From NCBI RefSeq assembly GCF_007197995.1, contig NZ_VKKH01000002.1, positions 248,001 through 312,000 on the forward strand: a stretch of 64,000 bases of DNA. Direction: 5' to 3'. Position 1 is the first letter of the stretch. Each line of letters starts with the position of its first letter. Of the stretch, positions 56,870 to 64,000 are shown one piece after another. The notes under the pieces were generated by a model. That model made no database searches. It was not told the origin of the DNA and saw only the letters and a list, made by a program, of their open reading frames with translations. The DNA is from Aliiglaciecola sp. M165. Lineage in GTDB: Bacteria > Pseudomonadota > Gammaproteobacteria > Enterobacterales > Alteromonadaceae. Position numbers and translations under genes: made by a program.

Positions 56870-57095
56870 TTTGGTGCCCCAATTTTTCTTCGTCCATCAG
56901 TTGTACTCAATTTACTATGAAAACCCACCTTTAAGCTAACCAAAATCACTAAATTTTAATCCACAAAAACGCGCTTTTTGTTTAAGCAAGTCGCTAATTT
57001 TAAATATTTTTTGCCTTAAACTTCATAAATTCCATGGTTTTGACTAGTCTTTCGATATAAAACCTGTAAACGCCAATGGAACATAATCTAGTACT

Positions 57096-58634
57096 ATGAG
57101 TGACACCTTTTTATTTGCCGAAGATACACCGGAAGAATTGTCCGTCTGTGAAACAAAATGGAAAGTATTGGTCATCGATGATGAGCCAGAGGTTCACAAC
57201 ATCACACGCTTAGTACTCAACGATTTCACCTTTGACAACGGGAACCTAGAATTAGTTAGCGCCTATTCCGGAGCACAGGCCAGAGAACTAATGAGCGAAC
57301 CTGGCGTCGAGTATGCAGTCGCCATAGTGGACGTAGTCATGGAAACCCATCATGCAGGGTTAGACTTCGTAAAATGGGTTAGAGAAACCCTAGACAATCA
57401 TAGGATCAGGCTCATTCTGCGCACAGGACAACCTGGAGAAGCCCCAGAAGAAAGTGTCATTCGCGATTACGATATCAACGATTACAAAAATAAAACCGAA
57501 TTAACTGCGTTACGTCTTAAAACCACTATCTACTCAGCGCTCAGAAGCTTTAGAGACATACAGACCATCGAAAAACATCGTGGCGGACTGGAAAAGATCA
57601 TCGCCGCAAGTTCAGAATTCATTGAATGCGATACCCTGCCCCAATTCGCATCCGCTATTTTAAAACAAGTGGCGTTAGTGCTAGGAATTAGTGAAAAAGC
57701 CATTATCTGTTGCGCTGCTGCTAAGGATTCCACAGTCAAACAATCTGGCGTCAACATACTCGCATTAAATCAGCACGATAACATTGAAGACGGAAAAGGG
57801 AATTTACATCTACCAGAAGACGTTAACAAACGCTTAAAACTGGCTCTTAGCGAAAAACACTCCATTTACGAAGAAGATTATTTTATCGGCTATTTCACCA
57901 CAAAAAGAGGAACAGAAAACCTGCTTTATGTGGCACAAGAACGACAACTAGAACCCATGCAGCACAATTTGCTGGAGTTCTTCGCCAATAACATAGCCGT
58001 TGCTCACGAGAACCTTAAACTGAGGGAGATGATCAAAGAGTCGCAAAAAGAGCTGTCTTATGTCATCGGTGAAGCCGTAGAAATGCGTAGCAAAGAAACA
58101 GGCAGTCACGTTAAACGCGTGGCTCATGCTAGCTACTTATTGGCTAAACATTTGGGGATGAGCGAATATGATGCGGAGATGATCAAACTCGCCTCACCTC
58201 TGCATGATGTTGGAAAAGTTGGCATTCCAGACGCCATTTTAAACAAACCAGGCAAACATACCGATGATGAATGGCAGGTTATGAAAACCCATGCGCAAAT
58301 TGGCCATGAGATGCTCACGAAATCCGAAAACCCCATTTTGCAGCTTGGTGCCGTTATTGCCCATCAACATCATGAAAAATGGGATGGCACGGGTTACCCT
58401 CAGGGCTTAAAAAATGAAAACATTGATATTGCTGGCCGTATTACTGCGGTAGCGGATGTGTTTGATGCATTAGGCAGTAACCGTTGTTACAAAAATGCCT
58501 GGCCTCTACCAGAAATACTCTCCTTCATAGAGAGTGAACGAGGCAAACAGTTTGACCCCACACTCGTGGATATTTTAATCAAAAACATTGATGAATTCTC
58601 TGCGCTGAGAACGCAATTTCCTGATCCCTATTAA
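57096..58634 (+). CDS. Response regulator with DUF3369 and HD-GYP domains
   Basis: A 512-residue protein. The receiver domain (about 25-150) has VLVIDDEP and the phospho-acceptor in AIVDVVMET; a DUF3369 domain follows (~165-310), then a coiled coil, and an HD-GYP domain (~325-510) with HD at 370 (LHDVGKVGIPDAIL) and GYP at 433-435. It should degrade c-di-GMP when phosphorylated. No histidine kinase gene is adjacent. It opposes the two GGDEF proteins encoded in the window. Confidence 0.92.
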   Translation: MSDTFLFAEDTPEELSVCETKWKVLVIDDEPEVHNITRLVLNDFTFDNGNLELVSAYSGAQARELMSEPGVEYAVAIVDVVMETHHAGLDFVKWVRETLDNHRIRLILRTGQPGEAPEESVIRDYDINDYKNKTELTALRLKTTIYSALRSFRDIQTIEKHRGGLEKIIAASSEFIECDTLPQFASAILKQVALVLGISEKAIICCAAAKDSTVKQSGVNILALNQHDNIEDGKGNLHLPEDVNKRLKLALSEKHSIYEEDYFIGYFTTKRGTENLLYVAQERQLEPMQHNLLEFFANNIAVAHENLKLREMIKESQKELSYVIGEAVEMRSKETGSHVKRVAHASYLLAKHLGMSEYDAEMIKLASPLHDVGKVGIPDAILNKPGKHTDDEWQVMKTHAQIGHEMLTKSENPILQLGAVIAHQHHEKWDGTGYPQGLKNENIDIAGRITAVADVFDALGSNRCYKNAWPLPEILSFIESERGKQFDPTLVDILIKNIDEFSALRTQFPDPY

Positions 58635-58655
58635 CCAGCAAAAATCCAAGCTCGC

Positions 58656-59237
58656 TTAGCATTCGATCCCAATGTTAGAGATGCCCTCCTCCAACGCGAG
58701 GGCTTTTAGCTGTTTCACGCTTTGCGGTGAAGCTTTTAGGGTCGCTAACATGTCGATCAATTCGTTTTGAAATGCCACTTCCCAAGCCATCAAAGGATGG
58801 GCTTTAAGTTCATCCCGTTGCAAAGGCTGCTCTGAAGTCATCTCCACAAAAGCTTCAACACTTCCTTGGGAGAGCTTACTGACAATCACCGCGCCTTGAG
58901 GTTCTTCATTCATTACCAACGAAACGGTTGAAGCTAAAGAAATAGCCGCGTCTATCGCTGGATAAACACCATAATAATCATAATCAGCCGCGTCGGGCGT
59001 GATTTGTTCAACTTTGTCTAATTGTGCAGCAAAATTAATTTTGCCGGAATTAGGGGTGAGCCATTGCCAAAGCGCCGCCAAAGACTTGTTGAATTGCTCT
59101 TGATCGTCAAAGCCAGCGGATTCACAAAATAATTGAAAATTTGGCTGCATACGTTGCACTAAGGTTGTAGCAAAAGCCACAGCATGCCATCCACTTAGCT
59201 CTCTAACACGTTGAAATGTGTTTAACTTTTGCGACAT
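58656..59237 (-). CDS. DUF416 (YjaG-like) protein
   Basis: A 193-residue protein matching the YjaG/DUF416 family: FQRVRELSGWHAVAFATTLV at the start, FCESAGFDDQEQF and the YGVYPAIDAAISLA block. It is a cytoplasmic protein of unknown function conserved in gammaproteobacteria. Its ATG overlaps the stop of the MarC-family gene by one base. Confidence 0.88.
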   Translation of the reverse strand: MSQKLNTFQRVRELSGWHAVAFATTLVQRMQPNFQLFCESAGFDDQEQFNKSLAALWQWLTPNSGKINFAAQLDKVEQITPDAADYDYYGVYPAIDAAISLASTVSLVMNEEPQGAVIVSKLSQGSVEAFVEMTSEQPLQRDELKAHPLMAWEVAFQNELIDMLATLKASPQSVKQLKALALEEGISNIGIEC

Positions 59238-59833
59238 TAAGCCACTCCCAAACCGAAATAATTACCTATACCGTCAAGAAACATTTGTATCGACAACATG
59301 ATGAGAATCATCCCCATCAACCGCTCAACAGCAATTAGCCCGCGTTCACCCAATAATTTAAAGAACAGATTGGAGAACAACAAAATAGCCGCTGATACTG
59401 ACCATGCACAAAACAACGCAATAGACCAATCGGTCATCCGTAAGGGATCCTGATTGGCTAACAGGATCAGCGCTGCCAATATCGAAGGGCCTGAAATCAT
59501 AGGGATTGCCAAAGGCACTAAGAACGGCTCTTGTTCACTAATATCGTCGTCGTGTTTGCTTTTATTCGGGAATATCATTCTTATCGCGATCAAGAACAAT
59601 ATTATTCCTCCGGCAATACTTACTGCCTGTTGTTTAACGTTCAAGAAATCCAAAACCGCCTGACCACTAAACAAAAAGATGAACATGATGACCAGCGCAA
59701 ACAATAACTCTCTGATCAGCACAATTTTGCGGCGTTTTGGTTCTATGGATTTAAGAATGGACATAAAAATAGGCAAATTACCCAAAGGATCCATTATCAA
59801 AAACAGCATGACTGCTGCTGACCAAATATCCAT
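59237..59833 (-). CDS. MarC-family (YhgN-like) integral membrane protein
   Basis: A 198-residue protein with six hydrophobic segments and the family blocks LFLIMDPLGNLPIFMSIL at the start, FLVPLAIPMISGPSILAAL in the middle and RLMGMILIMLSIQMFLDGI at the end. Members are predicted transport-related proteins without proven substrate. It forms an operon with the DUF416 gene. Confidence 0.9.
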   Translation of the reverse strand: MDIWSAAVMLFLIMDPLGNLPIFMSILKSIEPKRRKIVLIRELLFALVIMFIFLFSGQAVLDFLNVKQQAVSIAGGIILFLIAIRMIFPNKSKHDDDISEQEPFLVPLAIPMISGPSILAALILLANQDPLRMTDWSIALFCAWSVSAAILLFSNLFFKLLGERGLIAVERLMGMILIMLSIQMFLDGIGNYFGLGVA

Positions 59834-60105
59834 TTTTACTCCTGAACCGTTAAAATTCTTGGCATTGTAAACGCAATTGAGCCTTAACCCTATTCTTATC
59901 TAATTGAAAATCAGACACTTGCACTATTTTGTTTGTTCACTTACCTTAAGCTAATGGGTGAAAATTTTTAGCTCATAGACTGAATATTACCCCAAGTTTT
60001 TACAAAACAATTTAAGTAAAAGCACAGTCTAGTCTGAACAAGCCTAGCAATATTCAGAGTTTGCGCTTTAATTGTATCAAATAAGAGAACGAAGAGGATG
60101 TGTAG

Positions 60106-60288
60106 ATGAGTTTAATGACTGTCAGTGAAGTTGCAGAGTTTTTAGGTGTTAAAGAGCTTCGTGTTGAGCGACTAGAGCGAGAAAGTCTGCTAATTTCAAA
60201 AGACAAAGATGGCGAAGGCAAGCCATTATTCGACAAAACAGATGTTGAAAAATATAAAGAGTTTGCCGAACGTATAGGCGGGATCTAA
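60106..60288 (+). CDS. 60-residue MerR/excisionase-like HTH protein
   Basis: A protein of 60 residues: MTVSEVAEFLGVKELRVERLERE forms a winged helix-turn-helix of the MerR/AlpA type, followed by a wing with KDGEGKPLFDKTDVEKY. AGAGG lies 8 bases before the ATG. No integrase or other mobile gene is adjacent, and a clean terminator separates it from pepB, so it is likely a small chromosomal regulator. Its target is unknown. Confidence 0.65.
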   Translation: MSLMTVSEVAEFLGVKELRVERLERESLLISKDKDGEGKPLFDKTDVEKYKEFAERIGGI

Positions 60289-60297
60289 AAAAGACGA

Positions 60298-60328
60298 ATT
60301 CTCCAGGCAAACCTTTCGCCTGGAGAAT
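60298..60328. terminator. Terminator between the small HTH gene and pepB
   Basis: A perfect 11-bp stem (ATTCTCCAGGC / GCCTGGAGAAT) with a 9-base loop. On the minus strand it is followed shortly by TCTTTTTTAG, so it chiefly ends pepB transcripts. Confidence 0.8.
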
Positions 60329-60338
60329 GACGCAAATC

Positions 60339-61631
60339 CTAGTTTTCTAATAAAGCGCGGGCAATACTTCTAATTCCAATACCACTCGCGCCTGCAGGCA
60401 TAGTCGTAGTGCCACTAGCGTTGTATGCAGCGGCTAAATCCACGTGCAACCAACCTTTACCTTCATTGGCTACAAACCGAGATAGAAACCCCGCTGCGTT
60501 GGATGCTCCGCCTGCACCACCACCTTTTTGCGGACGGCTGTTAGCGGTATCTGCAAATTGTGATGGACATTTGTCTTGATGCCACACCTCAAGAGGCAAA
60601 GGCCAAACCGCTTCGTTCTCTTGCGCAGACTGCTCAACAAATCGTTGCTGCGTGGTTTTATCGAGAGCAAACAATGCGTTGTAGTCACCGCCCGTTGCAG
60701 CAACGGCGGCACCAGTTAGTGTAGCTGCATCAATCGTTAGCTGTGCACCCGTTTCTCCTGCCGCGAGCAGCCCGTCAGCTAACACTAAACGTCCTTCTGC
60801 ATCGGTATTAACAACTTCAACAGTGACCCCGTTTTTATATGTCAGCACATCTCCAAGCTTGTAAGCATGGCCACTTATCAAGTTCTCTGCACAGCACAAA
60901 TACAGTTTCACTCTTTTGGTTAGGCCATTCATGATCGCTAAACCCAGGCCCCCGGTTACCGTTGCAGCTCCCCCCATATCACATTTCATATCCAGCATCC
61001 CTTCGCTACTCTTGATGCTGTACCCACCACTATCGAAAGTGATGCCTTTGCCTACCAGCGCCGCCGATACGGGTTCGTCCGCGTGACCTGATGGATTGTA
61101 ATCTAGCTCCAATAAAACCGGCGGACGGTTGCTTCCTCGACCCACGTTATAAATCCCTGTCCATCCGGCCTGTTCCAATTCTTCACCCACCCATTGGGTA
61201 ATTGCGATATCGTCACCAGCGATATCGGTCAACCAATCGACACTACGTTGTGCAAGAGCCTCTGGAGAGACTTCTTCTGGCGTGGCATTGACCAAATCAC
61301 GAGTAAATTCTAATGCGGCATAACGTTTTTCTAGCGTTGCTTTATCGGCATTTTCAGCCCATTCAATCGTCGCGGGATTGCGCGGTCGACGGTAACTAAA
61401 AGCAAATGACCATTGCTGTTCAATTTGCCAGTTTCCAACGAGGGTGACACCTGTCAGATTGAAGCCATCTAATTTTCGAGCCGCGGCCTGAATACGAGAT
61501 AACTGTTGTTGTTTTGAGGCGTCTTTTTGCAAGTGAATACGAGCAGTATCGCCATGAAAACTAAGTAGAGCATTCTCACCCCAATGGGTTTGGGCAGATT
61601 CGAAACTGAGTTCAACCAATAAATGTGACAT
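60339..61631 (-). CDS. pepB: Aminopeptidase B, M17 leucyl aminopeptidase family
   Basis: A 430-residue protein, the PepB size. The catalytic core contains the M17 signature NTDAEGRLVLADGL, the GKGITFDSGGYSIKSS and DMKCDMGGAATV metal-binding blocks and the HVDLAAAYNASGTT end. It removes N-terminal residues from peptides in the cytoplasm with two metal ions. The start at 61631 begins the recognisable domain (MSHLLVELSF); the long upstream extension would overlap the divergent sfsA gene and is rejected. Confidence 0.88.
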   Translation of the reverse strand: MSHLLVELSFESAQTHWGENALLSFHGDTARIHLQKDASKQQQLSRIQAAARKLDGFNLTGVTLVGNWQIEQQWSFAFSYRRPRNPATIEWAENADKATLEKRYAALEFTRDLVNATPEEVSPEALAQRSVDWLTDIAGDDIAITQWVGEELEQAGWTGIYNVGRGSNRPPVLLELDYNPSGHADEPVSAALVGKGITFDSGGYSIKSSEGMLDMKCDMGGAATVTGGLGLAIMNGLTKRVKLYLCCAENLISGHAYKLGDVLTYKNGVTVEVVNTDAEGRLVLADGLLAAGETGAQLTIDAATLTGAAVAATGGDYNALFALDKTTQQRFVEQSAQENEAVWPLPLEVWHQDKCPSQFADTANSRPQKGGGAGGASNAAGFLSRFVANEGKGWLHVDLAAAYNASGTTTMPAGASGIGIRSIARALLEN

Positions 61632-61671
61632 ACTGGATCCTTTAACAAAGATGGGATTAAGAAGAGGTAAT

Positions 61672-62388
61672 ATGCAGTTCCCAAGCCCACTTATCAAGGG
61701 CACCTTGATAAAACGATATAAACGATTTTTAGCTGATGTGGAACGTTTTGATGGCACTTTAGTCGTTGCACATTGCCCCAATACGGGTGCTATGACCGGT
61801 TGCGCAGAGCCGGGGTACACTGCATGGCTAAGGGCGTCAGATGATCCAAAGCGCAAATTGGCCTATACATGGGAGTTGTGTCAAAACGACCAAGGACACT
61901 GGATTGGTATTAACACCCATAATGCCAATAAGGTCGTTGGTGAAGCATTAGAAGAGAGAAAACTCTCGCTTTTTGCATCCTATACCTCCATTAAGCCTGA
62001 AGTTAAATATGGTGAACAGAATAGTCGAATTGATTTTTTACTCACCGCGTCAGGCTTGCCCGATTGTTATGTTGAAGTAAAGTCAGTCACATTGCTGAGG
62101 GACAAAATAGGCTATTTTCCTGATGCAAAAACACAACGAGGCACCAAACACCTTCAAGAATTGACCAATATGGTTAAAAGTGGTTCTCGCTGTGTACTCT
62201 TGTATTGTGTTCAACATACCGGGATCAAAGAAGTCACAGTCGCTCACGACATTGATCCTGAATATTACGCAGCATTGCAGGACGCACACCGTGCTGGCGT
62301 AGAAATCGTTGCTTATTCCTGCAATATCAACGAAGAAAAAATTGAGTTAAATCAACCACTAAATTTTATTCCACAAAAAAAAGGTTGA
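61672..62388 (+). CDS. sfsA: Sugar fermentation stimulation protein homologue
   Basis: A 238-residue protein: MQFPSPLIKGTLIKRYKRFL, FDGTLVVAHCPNTGAMTGCA, INTHNANKVVGEAL and the nuclease-like EYKxxTxxxGxx-style block CYVEVKSVTLL match SfsA. It is a putative nucleic-acid-binding protein linked to maltose metabolism in E. coli. AGAGG stands 6-7 bases before the ATG. It is divergent from pepB and is followed by dksA, a common gammaproteobacterial order. Confidence 0.94.
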   Translation: MQFPSPLIKGTLIKRYKRFLADVERFDGTLVVAHCPNTGAMTGCAEPGYTAWLRASDDPKRKLAYTWELCQNDQGHWIGINTHNANKVVGEALEERKLSLFASYTSIKPEVKYGEQNSRIDFLLTASGLPDCYVEVKSVTLLRDKIGYFPDAKTQRGTKHLQELTNMVKSGSRCVLLYCVQHTGIKEVTVAHDIDPEYYAALQDAHRAGVEIVAYSCNINEEKIELNQPLNFIPQKKG

Positions 62389-62602
62389 TTTTTTGGCTAA
62401 GGAGCCTATGTTTGCCAGTCGTAAAATTTAGCTTGTTTCGTTTATCGGCCCAACCATCGATGCTATACGTCTTTCAAGATTGGTTTTTAGAAAGAATGGT
62501 TATGAAAATTCGGCCGTATCAGGATTGCTAGGACAATAGGATTCTGCTATAGATAGTGGTTCAGCGACTAGCAACTGTGTCGTAGTGAAGGAGATTTGGC
62601 AG

Positions 62603-63052
62603 ATGCCAACAGCAAAAGAAAACAAAGCATTAGGTTTAATGGCCCTGGCCGGTCTGACTCCCTATCAGGAGAAAGACGGCGAGGAGTACATGAATGAAAA
62701 GCAACTCGATCACTTTCGTAAAATACTGTCAGCTTGGCGCGCTCAGTTACGTGAAGAAGTTGACCGTACCGTTCATCACATGCAGGATGAAGCGGCTAAC
62801 TTTCCAGATCCGGTAGACCGTGCGGCTCAAGAAGAAGAGTTTAGCATTGAGCTACGTACACGCGACAGAGAACGCAAACTCATCAAAAAAATCGAAAAAA
62901 CCCTCAAGCGTATTGAAGATGACGATTTCGGATTCTGTGACGCCTGTGGCATCGAGATCGGTGTGCGTCGCCTAGAAGCCCGTCCTACGGCAGATTTATG
63001 TATCGACTGTAAGACGTTGGCAGAAATCAAAGAAAAACAGCTTCAGGGTTAA
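62603..63052 (+). CDS. dksA: RNA polymerase-binding transcription factor DksA
   Basis: A 149-residue protein with the coiled-coil [19 protein letters not shown] and acidic tip ([12 protein letters not shown]), and the four-Cys zinc finger FCDACG ... CIDCK. With ppGpp it tunes rRNA and amino-acid promoters in the stringent response. GGAG stands about 10 bases before the ATG at 62603. A strong terminator follows. Confidence 0.97.
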   Translation: MPTAKENKALGLMALAGLTPYQEKDGEEYMNEKQLDHFRKILSAWRAQLREEVDRTVHHMQDEAANFPDPVDRAAQEEEFSIELRTRDRERKLIKKIEKTLKRIEDDDFGFCDACGIEIGVRRLEARPTADLCIDCKTLAEIKEKQLQG

Positions 63053-63070
63053 TACTCTGATTGCCATTAC

Positions 63071-63094
63071 AAAAAGCCGCTATTGCGGCTTTTT
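63071..63094 (+). terminator. Intrinsic terminator of dksA
   Basis: Perfect 10-bp stem AAAAAGCCGC / GCGGCTTTTT with a TATT loop, 18 bases after the dksA stop. Confidence 0.92.
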
Positions 63095-63100
63095 GTGTTT

Positions 63101-63958
63101 ATGGAGTCTAGTTTGTCGAACCATAATCCATACATAGGACGTTTTGCGCCCAGCCCATCCGGCCCGCTGCATTTGGGTTCGCTAGTCACCGCATTGGGCA
63201 GCTTTTTGCAAGCAAAAACTCGGAGGGGCATGTGGCGCTTGCGTATAGACGATATCGATCCACCCAGGATCATGTCGGGCGCAACAGAAAGTATACTCAG
63301 TTCTTTAACAGCGCATGGATTGCACTGGGACGGCGATGTGGTGTTCCAATCTCAACACAGCAAATTATATGATGAGACCCTGGACTTCTTGCAGGATAAT
63401 CATTTGTTGTACCCATGCGACTGCACTCGCGCGCAAACGAAAGCATTGGGCCCGGTTTACACTGGCGTTTGCCGCAATAAAAAATCCGTAAATACGCCTT
63501 TTGCCCTGCGTTTTAAAAATAACGTTAAAATTGAAACCCTTGATGATGAATACTTGGGCAAGGTTGCAGTTGATGTTTCTCAGACCCAAGAGGACTTCAT
63601 CGTAAAACGCAAAGACGGTTTATATGCATACCATTTGGCCTCAGTAGTCGATGACATTGAAATGGGCGTGACGCAAATTGTTCGAGGCGAAGATTTGTTA
63701 TTGCCCAGCGCTTGCCAACTTGCATTGTTTAAAACACTTAATGTGTCACCTCCGTCAAATTTGCATTTACCTTTGGTGAAGTTCGCTGACGGACGGAAAT
63801 TCAGCAAGCAAAATCACGCGCCGGCACTGGACAATAGCAAAGCATCAGCAAACCTGCTTGCAGCATTAGAATATTTAAACCTACCGGTCAAAACTCAAAG
63901 CAAACTTCTAGAGGTAGATCAGATCCTCGATTGGGCAATTGATAACTGGTCAATATGA
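63101..63958 (+). CDS. gluQ: Glutamyl-Q tRNA(Asp) synthetase
   Basis: A protein of about 285 residues. It attaches glutamate to queuosine of tRNA(Asp). The signature FAPSPSGPLHLGSLVTALGS, the zinc cysteines YPCDCTRAQT ... YTGVCRN and the KFSKQN (KMSKS-like) loop are visible, and the tRNA anticodon-binding domain is absent, as it should be. Two starts are possible: ATG at 63101 without a good ribosome site, or TTG at 63113 with GGAG 6 bases upstream. Directly behind dksA, as in many relatives. Confidence 0.93.
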   Translation: MESSLSNHNPYIGRFAPSPSGPLHLGSLVTALGSFLQAKTRRGMWRLRIDDIDPPRIMSGATESILSSLTAHGLHWDGDVVFQSQHSKLYDETLDFLQDNHLLYPCDCTRAQTKALGPVYTGVCRNKKSVNTPFALRFKNNVKIETLDDEYLGKVAVDVSQTQEDFIVKRKDGLYAYHLASVVDDIEMGVTQIVRGEDLLLPSACQLALFKTLNVSPPSNLHLPLVKFADGRKFSKQNHAPALDNSKASANLLAALEYLNLPVKTQSKLLEVDQILDWAIDNWSI

Positions 63959-64000
63959 ACTCAATTGGATGTTTTTTTATTCATTTACCCTTTCCAAGTG

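Noticed and set aside
60106-60288. Excisionase of a mobile element
   Set aside because: Only the HTH fold suggests it; no integrase, attachment repeats or phage genes lie near, so a small chromosomal regulator is more likely.

Overview
The window looks like chromosomal DNA of a marine gammaproteobacterium of the Alteromonadales type. The grounds are the ubiE-ubiJ-ubiB and tatABC/tatD/hemB blocks, prlC beside a glutathione reductase gene, the pepB | sfsA-dksA-gluQ block, moderate GC with AT-rich spacers, several TonB-dependent receptors and c-di-GMP proteins, and a short interspersed repeat with ATACCAATCC ends of a kind I associate with this order. No rRNA, tRNA, CRISPR array, integrase or intact insertion sequence was seen.

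Left part (1-26.5 kb), mostly housekeeping. It opens with a truncated family III CoA-transferase, a membrane alpha/beta-hydrolase-like protein and a DUF2254 membrane protein, then a small lipoprotein, a DUF1328 peptide and an MFS transporter. A leftward operon follows: tatA-tatB-tatC, a small secreted protein, tatD, a 7TMR-DISM diguanylate cyclase and hemB. A mixed segment (11.5-16.5 kb: outer-membrane-like protein, diheme cytochrome, NhaR-like regulator, HPF-like protein, glutathionyl-hydroquinone reductase, VOC protein) separates tat from ubiE-ubiJ-ubiB. A 265-bp terminal-inverted-repeat element lies just upstream of ubiE. Then come a glycosylase-like protein, prlC, a glutathione reductase, a secreted protein of unknown function and a membrane AraC regulator that appears to be translated through a 12-codon leader.

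Accessory region A (26.5-40.7 kb) is a catabolic island. Its left edge is a patch of decayed gene pieces, including a copy of the last codons of the flavoprotein gene found intact at the right edge. It holds a lipoprotein-type haloalkane dehalogenase with a DUF1330-like partner, a TetR gene flanked by two identical 16-bp operators, an acyl-CoA dehydrogenase, a TonB receptor, an SCP-x-type thiolase, a second TetR gene with its own palindromes, an acyl-CoA synthetase, a DUF3237 protein, a saccharopine-dehydrogenase-like reductase, an SDR and the flavoprotein. Together they suggest uptake and beta-oxidation-like breakdown of a lipophilic, possibly terpenoid- or steroid-like, compound.

Accessory region B (41-57 kb) starts with a GAF-GGDEF protein, an orphan protein with two fused solute-binding domains and a VOC protein. 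Then comes a PrpR-like sigma-54 activator preceded by a near-consensus -24/-12 element and a perfect 13-bp-arm palindrome about 140 bp upstream of the predicted transcription start. Closely spaced behind it are a TonB receptor, a CoA-transferase, an HMG-CoA-lyase-like enzyme, HyuA, HyuB and an isochorismatase-type amidohydrolase. I read this as an autoregulated pathway: import, ATP-dependent ring opening, amide or carbamoyl hydrolysis, CoA activation, C-C cleavage. The combination is the best candidate here for an undescribed system.

Right part (56-64 kb) returns to housekeeping: a secreted metallo-beta-lactamase-fold protein, an HD-GYP response regulator, a DUF416 protein with a MarC-family protein, a 60-residue HTH protein, pepB, sfsA, dksA and gluQ.
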